Shown here piece by piece: positions 52,482 through 61,101 of a stretch of DNA of 64,000 nt. A program made the position numbers and the translations under genes. The stretch's first letter is position 1. Each line of letters begins with the position of its first letter. Under the pieces are notes generated by a model. The model worked only from the letters and a program-made list of their open reading frames with translations, was not told the DNA's origin and did not search any database. The DNA lies in the NCBI RefSeq assembly GCF_900103125.1, contig NZ_FNJV01000001.1, positions 620,001 to 684,000 of the forward strand, given 5' to 3'. This DNA is from Mucilaginibacter sp. OK268 (GTDB lineage: Bacteria; Bacteroidota; Bacteroidia; Sphingobacteriales; Sphingobacteriaceae).

Positions 52482-52883
52482 TTAGACTTCTGGTCCGGTT
52501 GTTTTATCGAAATGAAAAGTATCCTTAGGCTTTTCAAAGTAAAGCTCTTCCTTGTGTTTACGGGGCTTAAATGCTACCCAGGCACCAAAACCCATAATGG
52601 CTACCGGCCAAACAATGCGGTCGGCATCGGCTATGTTCTCGTCGAGCAGGAAGGCCACACCCACCAGGGTGATCAGGATCCAGGATGCTTTGCGGAAATT
52701 GTACTTGGCACCCATGTATAAACCCCAGGCCACTATCCACATCGGCCAGCTAAACAGCCAGTCGGGGAAAAGGAAAAGATCAAATTCTCTGATCAATAGT
52801 ATACCACCAATGATCAGTAAAATTACCCCTGCAGCAGTTTTGCTATTATTGGGGGTAATGGTAGTTTCTATATCGTTGTTCAT
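52482..52883 (-). CDS. Short LiaF-like four-helix membrane protein
   Basis: This 133-residue paralogue has the same opening (MNNDIETTITPNNSKTAAGV) and the four membrane helices of the 282-residue protein at 51309. It ends after a charged tail (HKEELYFEKPKDTFHFDK) without the FGG-rich domain. The pair probably arose by duplication, with REP doublets now between them and after them. Confidence 0.8.
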   Translation of the reverse strand: MNNDIETTITPNNSKTAAGVILLIIGGILLIREFDLFLFPDWLFSWPMWIVAWGLYMGAKYNFRKASWILITLVGVAFLLDENIADADRIVWPVAIMGFGAWVAFKPRKHKEELYFEKPKDTFHFDKTTGPEV

Positions 52884-53000
52884 CGCTTTAAGTATTAATA
52901 TTATACCCTAAAGGTACAGCGGTATACAAAGCAGGACAAGGTGATATAGGTGAACAGCGTGTAAGAAATCGGTAAAAGTATGGGTTTATCCGGTGAATGA

Positions 53001-53101
53001 GACCTCTCCTAAATCCTCTCCAAAGGAGAGGACTTTGATTTGTATGCTACTCATCAATAAATTTTTCAGAATCCTCCCCAGTGGGGAGGGCAGGGTGGGG
53101 T
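53001..53101. repeat. CTCCCC-type REP doublet
   Basis: Units at 53001-53037 and 53071-53101, with a 33-base spacer. The second unit abuts the stop codon of the agmatine deiminase gene. Confidence 0.8.
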
Positions 53102-54180
53102 TATTCTGGTTCCTGTTGACTCAGGCAGTGGAAACTGCCCAGCCCCCAGATAATATCGGTTGAATCGATGCCGATCACTTCGTGATCAGGAAAGCATTGC
53201 TGTAAAATATCGCAGGCTTTATCATCATTTACCGAGCGGTATGTAGGTACAATAACCGCGGAGTTGGCAATATAAAAGTTAGCGTATGATGCCGGCAAAC
53301 GGGTATCTTCGTAGATCACGGCTTCAGGCATAGGCAGCTCCACAATGTTAAGCTGTTTGCCATTGAGCAGGCGCATGGTTTTTAAAGTCTCGAGGTTTTC
53401 CTGCAGCAGGTGATAGTTCTCGTCGTTCTTATCTTCCTCTACCACGGTAACCACGGTGTCCTCGTTCACAAAACGGGTAATATCATCAATATGACCGTCG
53501 GTATCGTCGCCAACAATGCCATCGCCCAGCCATAAGATCTGTTCGGCGCCATAATAGCTGCGCAGGTAGGTTTCTATCTGGTTCTGGTTGAGCAGGGGGT
53601 TACGATTTTTGTTGAGCAGACAGGCGGTAGTGGTAAGGATAGTGCCTTTACCGTTAAAATCAACAGAGCCACCTTCCATCACAATACCCGGGTTAAATAC
53701 GGGCAGGCCAAAATGCTCACCAATTTTGGTAGGTATTACATCGTCAAGATCAAACGGCGGGTATTTACCACCCCAGGCATTGTAACCCCAGTCGATAATG
53801 GCCTTGTGTTTGGTGTCGGGATTGATGACAAATGCCGGTCCGTGGTCGCGGCACCAGGCATCATTAGTGCCAAAAGCAAAAAGTTCTACCCGGTTCATGT
53901 CGACACCGGCATGCTGCAACTGAAAGATCACTGCGGCTTTCATTACCTCGTCGACCACGTTGATGCGCACCAGCTCGTTACGGGTTAAGATTTTTATAAA
54001 CTCGATGTACGAAGGATAAATGGTATCCAACTTACCCGGCCACGAAGCTTCTTTATGCGGCCACGAAAGCCAGGTAGCTGTGTGTTTGGCCCATTCAGCA
54101 GGGAAATAAAATCCCTGCGAAGCAGGTGTTTGTATGGTTGAAATGTTTTGGCTCATATTGGTTAAAGGCAAAATATACAT
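53101..54180 (-). CDS. aguA: Agmatine deiminase
   Basis: This 359-residue guanidine-group-modifying enzyme converts agmatine to N-carbamoylputrescine and ammonia. Family marks are TWLSWPHKEASWPG, then WCRDHGPAFVI and MEGGSVDFNGKGTILTT, then GDDTDGHIDDITRFV. The catalytic Cys352 lies in GLGSFHCLSQQEP. The porphyromonas-type peptidyl-arginine deiminase fold is shared, but length and neighbours fit the polyamine enzyme. The next-step enzyme gene lies 98 bases upstream on the same strand. It may start a few residues later (MSQNISTIQ). Confidence 0.92.
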   Translation of the reverse strand: MYILPLTNMSQNISTIQTPASQGFYFPAEWAKHTATWLSWPHKEASWPGKLDTIYPSYIEFIKILTRNELVRINVVDEVMKAAVIFQLQHAGVDMNRVELFAFGTNDAWCRDHGPAFVINPDTKHKAIIDWGYNAWGGKYPPFDLDDVIPTKIGEHFGLPVFNPGIVMEGGSVDFNGKGTILTTTACLLNKNRNPLLNQNQIETYLRSYYGAEQILWLGDGIVGDDTDGHIDDITRFVNEDTVVTVVEEDKNDENYHLLQENLETLKTMRLLNGKQLNIVELPMPEAVIYEDTRLPASYANFYIANSAVIVPTYRSVNDDKACDILQQCFPDHEVIGIDSTDIIWGLGSFHCLSQQEPE

Positions 54181-54188
54181 ACCACTAC

Positions 54189-54269
54189 GTCATTGCGAGG
54201 AACGAAGCAATCTCTATGCTATACAGAGCGGCTCTGCTTATCGGGGATTGCTTCGTTCCTCGCAATGAC
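54189..54269. repeat. GTCATTGCGAGG-type interspersed inverted repeat, copy 2
   Basis: A near-perfect hairpin (GTCATTGCGAGGAACGAAGC against GCTTCGTTCCTCGCAATGAC) fills the space between the two agmatine-pathway genes. Confidence 0.9.
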
Positions 54270-54278
54270 GCGTGGGGA

Positions 54279-55154
54279 TTAGTCTTCGTCAAGTAGTCTC
54301 TTGGTAATTGGTTGATAGCTGTCGATCCTGCGATCACGAAGGAACGGCCAGTGACTGCGATAATAATCAGATTTATCCAGATCAAGCTCTTGTACCACCA
54401 CTTCTTCCTGATCATGCGAGGTTTGGTGAATGATGGCGCCAAACGGATTGGCAAAGAACGATCCACCCCAGAATTTTACGCCGGCTTCTTCGCCTACACG
54501 GTTTACGCTTACCACGTGTATGCCATTGGCCACCGCGTGCGAGCGCTGTATGGTTTGCCATGCATTGTATTGCTCCACGTTAGTTGCTTCGTCCTGGGTA
54601 GTGGCCCAGCCAATAGCGGTTGGATAAAATAAGATATCGGCACCCATTAAAGCGGTAATGCGGGCAGCTTCGGGATACCATTGATCCCAGCAAATAAGTA
54701 CGCCCAATTTGCCATATTTGGTTTTAAACACTTTGTAACCCAGATCGCCCGGAGTGAAGTAAAATTTTTCGTAAAAGCCCGGATCGTCAGGGATGTGCAT
54801 TTTACGGTATTTGCCAAGGTAAGTGCCATCGGCATCTAACACGGCAGTAGTATTATGGTAAAGCCCCTGCGCACGTTTCTCAAACAAGGAGGCAATGATC
54901 ACCACGTTCAGTTCGGCGGCTACTTTCTGCAGCTCGTCTGTTGATGGGCCAGGGATGCTTTCGGCCAGCTTAAAATTGTCGTAATCCTCCACATCGCAAA
55001 AATAAAGCGAGGTGAAAAGTTCCTGTAAACAAACTATTTGCGCGCCTTTTGCAGCGGCTTCCCTTACTTTAACAATAGCCTTTTGCAGGTTCTGCTGTTT
55101 ATCAGCAGTGCAGCTCATCTGTACCAGGCCAACTTTTACTTTACTCATACTCAT
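54279..55154 (-). CDS. aguB: N-carbamoylputrescine amidase
   Basis: This 291-residue nitrilase-superfamily hydrolase releases putrescine from N-carbamoylputrescine. The triad is Glu45 (VCLQELFTS), Lys118 (KYRKMHIPDD) and Cys155 (VLICWDQWYPEAA), counted from the ATG at 55154. The longer frame from 55199 adds an unlikely N-terminus; ATG 55148 is a close alternative. With aguA it gives a complete two-step agmatine-to-putrescine route. Confidence 0.93.
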   Translation of the reverse strand: MSMSKVKVGLVQMSCTADKQQNLQKAIVKVREAAAKGAQIVCLQELFTSLYFCDVEDYDNFKLAESIPGPSTDELQKVAAELNVVIIASLFEKRAQGLYHNTTAVLDADGTYLGKYRKMHIPDDPGFYEKFYFTPGDLGYKVFKTKYGKLGVLICWDQWYPEAARITALMGADILFYPTAIGWATTQDEATNVEQYNAWQTIQRSHAVANGIHVVSVNRVGEEAGVKFWGGSFFANPFGAIIHQTSHDQEEVVVQELDLDKSDYYRSHWPFLRDRRIDSYQPITKRLLDED

Positions 55155-55342
55155 AAAATTTGCGCAAAAATAACAATTGCTATGATGATTTGCACTCAAT
55201 TAATTAATGATTACACACGGTTGATGATCAATGTTTTTACACAATTGTGAAACCATAACTATATAAACTGCGTTGTTGGAGCAAAGTTGCCGCTATTAAA
55301 AAAAAATTAATGTGTGCAATCAAATAATTAGCTTTGCAGCCA

Positions 55343-56293
55343 ATGACAGAAGACGAAATACCAGCGCCAAAAACATTTAAACAGCAACTGTGGAATGTTA
55401 CAAAAACTGTGTTAAAAATAGCTGTTACCACAGCGCTGCTCATCTGGGTTTTTAGCAAGGTACCTATCCAACTGGTCAAATACCGTTTGCTGCACGCCAA
55501 TTACTGGTGGATGGGCGCCGCGGTTGTTTGTTATTTCTGTTCGATGGTGGTGTCGTCATGGCGCTTGTTGAGCTTCTTCAGGTCGATAGGCTTAAAGCTG
55601 AACCCTAAATATAATCTGCGACTTTATTTCCTGGGACTATTTTATAACGTATTGCTGCCTGGTGGTATCGGTGGCGATGGTTACAAGATCTTCATTCTGA
55701 ACAAAGCACACAAAGTTCCCGGCAAAAAATTGTTCTGGGCTATTATGTTCGATAGGCTCAGTGGTCTTTGGGCTATCGGCCTGATCACCGTTGGACTGAT
55801 ATTTCTGATCCCGCAGATCGATATTCATAAAGCCCTGCCGGTAAGTATATTCCTGGGCGGTTCGGCGGTTTACTATTTCGTAGCCTACATGTTTTTCAAA
55901 GAGTATACCAAATACTTTTTCGAGGCGCATTTAAAAGCCCTGGTATTGCAGGGTTTCCAGCTACTGGCCATTATCTGTGTGATGTTTGGGCAGGATTTCA
56001 GTGGTAAATTTTCACCGTACTTGTTATCGTTCCTGATTTCTGCGCTGGCATCAATCATACCTATTACAGCGGGTGGGGCAGGGGCGAGAGAGGCTATATT
56101 TACCAAACTATCCGATTATTTTCCGATGGATAAGGGGCTCTCGGTTTTTCTGCCCTCGTCATTTTACCTCATCTCGCTTTTGGTGGCCTTGTTTGGCCTG
56201 TACTATGTGATACGCCCGAGCCGCCTGGATAAGGGCCTGAAAAAATATGACGAAGAGGTGGCTGAAACAGCTGTGGATCCAGGAGGTGAATAG
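55343..56293 (+). CDS. Lysylphosphatidylglycerol-synthase-type (UPF0104) membrane protein
   Basis: This 316-residue polytopic membrane protein has about eight helices. The family stretch is LRLYFLGLFYNVLLPGGIGG, then DGYKI, then AIMFDRLSGLWA and a late ITAGGAGAREAIF. Such proteins are flippase-like or of unknown lipid function; there is no synthase domain here. The ATG at 55343 is chosen over TTG 55334. The -7 box TAGCTTTG (55329-55336) ends 6 bases before it. Confidence 0.87.
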   Translation: MTEDEIPAPKTFKQQLWNVTKTVLKIAVTTALLIWVFSKVPIQLVKYRLLHANYWWMGAAVVCYFCSMVVSSWRLLSFFRSIGLKLNPKYNLRLYFLGLFYNVLLPGGIGGDGYKIFILNKAHKVPGKKLFWAIMFDRLSGLWAIGLITVGLIFLIPQIDIHKALPVSIFLGGSAVYYFVAYMFFKEYTKYFFEAHLKALVLQGFQLLAIICVMFGQDFSGKFSPYLLSFLISALASIIPITAGGAGAREAIFTKLSDYFPMDKGLSVFLPSSFYLISLLVALFGLYYVIRPSRLDKGLKKYDEEVAETAVDPGGE

Positions 56294-56326
56294 CGAAAAT
56301 AAAGTGTGTGAGTACACCTAATTTTC

Positions 56327-56334
56327 TAAATTTG
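56327..56334 (+). promoter_or_regulatory. -7 box of the aromatic amino acid hydroxylase gene
   Basis: TAAATTTG fits TAnnTTTG, 30 bases before the ATG at 56365. No clear -33 TTTG is present. Confidence 0.4.
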
Positions 56335-56364
56335 CGTTTCCTATTATAAACCACTACAACGTAA

Positions 56365-58143
56365 ATGAGCCATTTTAATGATTTTAACAATCCGCAGGTT
56401 GCGGCCTTGCCCGGTCATTTAAAACAATTTATAGTCGACCAGCATTACGAACATTATACACCTATTGATCATGCCGTTTGGCGCTATGTAATGCGCCAAA
56501 ATTACAGCTATCTGAAGGATGTTGCCTACTACCCTTACATACCCGGTTTAACCAAGGCGGGCCTTACTATTGAACGTATTCCCGATCTGCAGGAGATGAA
56601 TGATGCACTGGCCAAAATAGGCTGGGGCGCCGTTACGGTGGATGGTTTTATACCACCAGCCGCCTTTATGGAATACCAGGCCTACCGGGTGCTGGTTATC
56701 GCGGCAGATATACGCCAGTCGCGCCATATTGAATATACACCGGCGCCGGATATTATCCATGAGTCGGCCGGGCACGCGCCTATTATTGCCGATAAGGATT
56801 ACCATGAATACCTGAGTTATTTTGGTTCGATAGGGGCCAAAGCCATGTTTTCGGCGCAGGATTTTGAGCTGTATGAAGCTATCAGGGCGTTATCCATCCT
56901 AAAAGAAATGCCCAATGCGGACGAAGCCGAGATTAAAAAGGCTGAGGAACTGGTGGCCTATCGCCAGGGAAATATGGGTGAACCATCGGAAATGGCCTTA
57001 TTGAGTCGTCTGCACTGGTGGACGGTAGAGTACGGCCTGATCGGTACGCTGGAGCAACCCAAGATCTATGGCGCGGGTCTGCTGTCGTCCATCGGCGAAA
57101 GTTCCAGCTGTATGAAACCCGAGGTTGAAAAACTATGGTACACCATTGATGCCCTGAATTATAGCTACGACATCACCAAGCCACAGCCGCAGCTGTTTGT
57201 AACGCCAACTTTCCAGAATCTGATAGATGTACTGGAAGAGTTTGCTAACACCATGTCTTTCCGTAAGGGTGGAGCCTATGGCCTGACCAAAGCTTTTGAA
57301 AGTAAAAATACCTGTACCGCAGTTTACAGCTCGGGCTTACAGGTATCAGGTACCATTACCGAATTTAAGGTTGATGGGCGCGATAATCCGTATTTTATCA
57401 AAACTACTGGTCCAACAGCTTTAGCAGTAAACGGCAAGCAACTGCCTGGACACGGTAAAAACTATCATAAAGATGGTTTTAGCTCGCCGGTAGGGAAACT
57501 GAAAAATGTCCATAATCCGCTCGAGGATCTGACAGAAGAAGAGTTAGGGAACATAGGCATAGTTAAAGGTAAAGCGGTGGAGCTCGATTTTGAAAGTGGT
57601 ATACAAGTTAAAGGAACGGTTAAAAGTATATTAGCATTCCTGGGCAAAACACAGCTGATCACTTTTACTGATTGTACGGTTACCGATAAAAAAGGTCACG
57701 TATTGTTTGACCCATCATGGGGCGTATACGATATGGCTGTTGGCGAAAAGATTGTTTCGGTGTTTTGCGGCGCTGCCGATAAAGCGGCTTATGAAGAGAT
57801 CGTTTATAAGTCGCAAACAGCTACCCATCACGTGGAGTATGATCTGCGAACCAGGGAGCTGCATAAACTTTACCAGCAGGTGCGCAACCGTAGGCAAACA
57901 GGCGGCGACTTTGGCTTTTTGGGTAATGTATGGTTCATGCTGCAGAAAAATCATCATGACGACTGGCTTTGCGCCCTCGAAATACTGGAATTGCTGGAGC
58001 ATGAAGATGTTGAACCCGCACTGAGAGCCGAGATCAGGAAGTTCCTGCAACAGAAAGCCAAAGATCAGCCTGAGCTAAAAAAACTCATCAGCGACGGTTT
58101 TTATCTGATCGAGCATCCTGTTGAACAAAAATTGGTATTTTAG
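56365..58143 (+). CDS. Aromatic amino acid hydroxylase (phenylalanine 4-monooxygenase-like), long form
   Basis: This 592-residue pterin-dependent hydroxylase probably turns phenylalanine into tyrosine, feeding HppD/HmgA/FAH. The catalytic core is at about 20-300 with the iron ligands His132 and His137 in IIHESAGHAPI and Glu222 in WWTVEYGLIG. The remaining roughly 290 residues are an extension absent from ordinary 260-300-residue bacterial enzymes. It includes repeated beta-rich segments (GLQVSGTITEFKVDG, GIQVKGTVKSILAFLGK) and a helical end. Such long forms occur in Bacteroidota; the extension may regulate or scaffold. The N-terminal ACT domain of animal enzymes is missing. Confidence 0.9.
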   Translation: MSHFNDFNNPQVAALPGHLKQFIVDQHYEHYTPIDHAVWRYVMRQNYSYLKDVAYYPYIPGLTKAGLTIERIPDLQEMNDALAKIGWGAVTVDGFIPPAAFMEYQAYRVLVIAADIRQSRHIEYTPAPDIIHESAGHAPIIADKDYHEYLSYFGSIGAKAMFSAQDFELYEAIRALSILKEMPNADEAEIKKAEELVAYRQGNMGEPSEMALLSRLHWWTVEYGLIGTLEQPKIYGAGLLSSIGESSSCMKPEVEKLWYTIDALNYSYDITKPQPQLFVTPTFQNLIDVLEEFANTMSFRKGGAYGLTKAFESKNTCTAVYSSGLQVSGTITEFKVDGRDNPYFIKTTGPTALAVNGKQLPGHGKNYHKDGFSSPVGKLKNVHNPLEDLTEEELGNIGIVKGKAVELDFESGIQVKGTVKSILAFLGKTQLITFTDCTVTDKKGHVLFDPSWGVYDMAVGEKIVSVFCGAADKAAYEEIVYKSQTATHHVEYDLRTRELHKLYQQVRNRRQTGGDFGFLGNVWFMLQKNHHDDWLCALEILELLEHEDVEPALRAEIRKFLQQKAKDQPELKKLISDGFYLIEHPVEQKLVF

Positions 58144-58172
58144 GCGTCACGATAAATGCGATAATAAAACGC

Positions 58173-58281
58173 GTCATTGCGAGGAACGAAGCAATCTCTA
58201 TGCTATGCAGAGCAAAGCGTTAAGTGCAAACTTATCTAAAGGACCTGCCTGTGTAGAGATTGCTTCGTTCCTCGCAATGAC
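58173..58281. repeat. GTCATTGCGAGG-type interspersed inverted repeat, copy 3
   Basis: GTCATTGCGAGGAACGAAGC and its reverse complement bracket about 70 bases between the hydroxylase and the SDR gene. Confidence 0.9.
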
Positions 58282-58302
58282 GGTAAATAACAGAACGGGC
58301 TT

Positions 58303-59007
58303 ATGAACATCATTATAACAGGCGCCAGCAGCGGCGTGGGATTTGAAGCAGTAATTGAACTGATACTTTCGGGTAACAATAAGGTAATTGCATTGGCCCG
58401 CTCGCAGGACAAGCTGGAGCGCCTGCTGGAAATTGCCCACGGTCTTAATCCAGATTGCCAACTATTTGCCCTTAATTTTGATATCGTACATGATGATTAT
58501 GAGGGCCTGCAGCAATTTATAGCCTCCAATTTTGATAACCAGGTGGATGTATTGATCAACAATGCGGGTATGCTCATCAACAAACCATTTACACAATTGC
58601 TCGAGACCGATTTTGTAGAAATGCTGCAAAGCAATTTTATTGGTCATGTGCGGATGATACAGGCGTTATTGCCGCTGATGCCGGCTGGCTCACACATCCT
58701 GAATGTGGGCAGCATGGGTGGTTTCCAGGGAAGTGCCAAATTCCCGGGATTATCGGCATACTCGGCCAGTAAGGCAGCTTTGCATACCCTTACTGAATGC
58801 CTGGCGCAGGAACTGATAGAACAGGATATCAAGGTAAACTGCCTGGCCCTGGGTTCGGCGCAAACGGAAATGCTGGAGAAAGCCTTCCCGGGTTATCAAT
58901 CGCCGGTAATGGCTTTTGAAATGGGTAAATATGTGGCTGATTTCGCACTTACCGGGCATAAGTTCTTTAACGGGAAAGTGTTGCCTGTTGCGGTAACTAC
59001 ACCGTAA
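58303..59007 (+). CDS. Short-chain dehydrogenase/reductase
   Basis: This 234-residue Rossmann oxidoreductase has the NAD(P) loop TGASSGVGF near the start, the structural NNAG, and the catalytic Ser of NVGSMGGF and Tyr/Lys of YSASKAAL. All four canonical SDR features are present. The substrate is unknown. The preceding 160 bases are an interspersed repeat, so it is probably expressed on its own. Confidence 0.92.
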   Translation: MNIIITGASSGVGFEAVIELILSGNNKVIALARSQDKLERLLEIAHGLNPDCQLFALNFDIVHDDYEGLQQFIASNFDNQVDVLINNAGMLINKPFTQLLETDFVEMLQSNFIGHVRMIQALLPLMPAGSHILNVGSMGGFQGSAKFPGLSAYSASKAALHTLTECLAQELIEQDIKVNCLALGSAQTEMLEKAFPGYQSPVMAFEMGKYVADFALTGHKFFNGKVLPVAVTTP

Positions 59008-59571
59008 ATATCACACATACGTCATTGCGAGGTACGAAGACAACCGACCAGCGGGAGCTCATTAATACCAATAAGAACAAACACAACATTAATAATCTCT
59101 ATGCTGTACAGGGCGAAGATGTCTGTCGTAGAGCGCTCAATTGCCGCTAAGGCTGTTACTTTTGTCTTGATACAAAAGTAACCAAAAAATCAAGTCATCA
59201 GAAATGCTTCTATACGCTCCTAGCCTTTGCCCTGCAAAGCGGGCAGAACCACGGCTGCTAAATTTTGCCGCTACTGCGTTCACTCATTACCCTCCGCTTC
59301 AGACAAAATTCGCTAATGCCCCGCCAACCACACAAGCCACCATTGTTCTGCTCGCTTTCGTCCGAAGCTGTTCTGCTGACGGGAAAAAGCAATAAAAGAA
59401 ATCTAGGTAATCTCATAATCCTATAAATCATGGTTCAGACAAAAGCTGTTCTGCTGACGGAAAGAAATCACTAATTCACTAAATCATTAATTCACTAATT
59501 AATCAAATCACTGAATTCCAAAATCTCAAATCTCATATCTCACATCTCACATCAAATTTTTATCTTTGCCC
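59008..59571. other. Repeat-rich gap before guaA
   Basis: It contains a partial GTCATTGCGAGG-type repeat (from 59021). TTTTGTCTTGATACAAAAGT (from about 59160), an 18-base inverted core, is followed by about 200 bases of non-coding family sequence. The phrase AGCTGTTCTGCTGACGG occurs twice (about 59367 and 59444), and a TCACTAATTCAC-like low-complexity run reaches to guaA. No real gene is supported. Confidence 0.6.
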
Positions 59572-61101
59572 ATGCAAGAAAAAATCCTCATTCTTGACTT
59601 TGGCTCGCAATTCACCCAACTCATCGCGCGCCGCGTCAGGGAGCTCAATATTTACTGTGAGATCCACCCCTTTAATCATTATCCCGAAATTGACAGCACT
59701 GTAAAAGGAATCATCCTTTCCGGCAGTCCTTATTCTGTAAGGCAGGAAGATGCGCCTCATTTTGATTTCGCGCAGTTCCATACCACCCGTCCAATCCTGG
59801 GGGTTTGTTATGGTGCACAGTACGTGGCCCATTTCCATGGCGGCGAAGTATTAGCTTCGAGCACCCGCGAATATGGTCGTGCCAATCTGGATTATATCAA
59901 CAAAGAAAATCCACTGTTTAAAAATATCCCCGAAAACTCGCAGGTATGGATGTCCCATGGTGATACCATTGCCCGCATCGGTGATAATTTTGAGATCATT
60001 GCCAGTACCGATAGCGTAAAGGTGGCGGCTTTCCAGGTAACCGGTACCCAAACTTATGGTATCCAGTTTCACCCGGAGGTAACCCACAGTATTGATGGCA
60101 AGCAATTGCTGGAGAATTTTTTGGTCGACATTTGCGGTTGCCAACAAGACTGGACACCAGATTCGTTCATCGAAACTACCATTGCAGCCCTGCGCGAAAA
60201 GCTGGGTGATGATAAAGTAGTACTAGGTTTATCAGGCGGTGTGGATTCATCGGTAGCGGCGGTTTTATTGCACCATGCTATCGGTAAAAACCTGCATTGC
60301 ATATTTGTTGATAACGGCCTGTTGCGCAAGGACGAGTATGAGCAAGTGCTCGACTCCTATAAGCACATGGGCTTAAACATAAAAGGTATTGATGCCAAGC
60401 AACGTTTTTACGATGCATTGACCGGCCTTAAAGATCCCGAAAAGAAACGTAAAGCCATCGGTCGCGTGTTTATTGAAGTATTTGACGATGCCGCGCACGA
60501 GGTTCAGGATGTAAAATGGTTAGGACAGGGAACTATCTATCCCGATGTTATTGAATCTGTTTCGGTAAAAGGCCCGTCTGCTACCATCAAATCGCACCAC
60601 AACGTTGGCGGTTTGCCCGATTTTATGAAACTGAAGGTAGTTGAGCCTTTGAATACTTTATTCAAAGACGAAGTAAGGCGTGTAGGCAAGGCTTTAAACA
60701 TCGATCCGAATATTTTAGGCAGGCACCCTTTCCCGGGACCGGGTCTGGCTATCAGGATCTTGGGTGATGTTACACCAGAAAAAGTAGCTATATTGCAGGA
60801 GGCCGATGCGATTTATATCAACAATTTGCGGTCATACGGTGTTTACGATAAGGTTTGGCAGGCCGGCGCTATATTTTTGCCGGTACAATCAGTAGGGGTA
60901 ATGGGTGATGAGCGTACTTACGAGAACGTGATATGCCTGCGTGCTGTAGAATCACTGGATGGGATGACAGCCGATTGGTGCCATTTACCTTATGACCTGC
61001 TGGCCAAGATCTCCAATGAGATCATCAATAACGTAAAAGGAATTAACCGGGTAGTATATGATATCAGTTCGAAACCACCTGCTACCATTGAGTGGGAATA
61101 A
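59572..61101 (+). CDS. guaA: GMP synthase (glutamine-hydrolysing)
   Basis: This 509-residue enzyme makes GMP from XMP. The class I amidotransferase domain (1-190) has [12 protein letters not shown] with the catalytic Cys and FHPEVTHS with His. The ATP-pyrophosphatase has the P-loop [14 protein letters not shown], and the dimerisation domain ends with the typical [11 protein letters not shown]. The ATG at 59572 is right; the TTG at 59566 is not. The -7 box TATCTTTG (59561-59568) ends 3 bases before the ATG. It overlaps the next gene by 44 bases. Confidence 0.97.
   Translation: MQEKILILDFGSQFTQLIARRVRELNIYCEIHPFNHYPEIDSTVKGIILSGSPYSVRQEDAPHFDFAQFHTTRPILGVCYGAQYVAHFHGGEVLASSTREYGRANLDYINKENPLFKNIPENSQVWMSHGDTIARIGDNFEIIASTDSVKVAAFQVTGTQTYGIQFHPEVTHSIDGKQLLENFLVDICGCQQDWTPDSFIETTIAALREKLGDDKVVLGLSGGVDSSVAAVLLHHAIGKNLHCIFVDNGLLRKDEYEQVLDSYKHMGLNIKGIDAKQRFYDALTGLKDPEKKRKAIGRVFIEVFDDAAHEVQDVKWLGQGTIYPDVIESVSVKGPSATIKSHHNVGGLPDFMKLKVVEPLNTLFKDEVRRVGKALNIDPNILGRHPFPGPGLAIRILGDVTPEKVAILQEADAIYINNLRSYGVYDKVWQAGAIFLPVQSVGVMGDERTYENVICLRAVESLDGMTADWCHLPYDLLAKISNEIINNVKGINRVVYDISSKPPATIEWE

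Noticed and set aside
58121..58306. Small ORF over the end of the hydroxylase and the following repeat
   Set aside because: It is encoded almost wholly by the GTCATTGCGAGG-type repeat, whose readings recur by chance wherever the repeat is.
59204..59395. 63-codon ORF in the gap before guaA
   Set aside because: It lies in repeat-type non-coding sequence with irregular composition and duplicated phrases, so no gene is supported.
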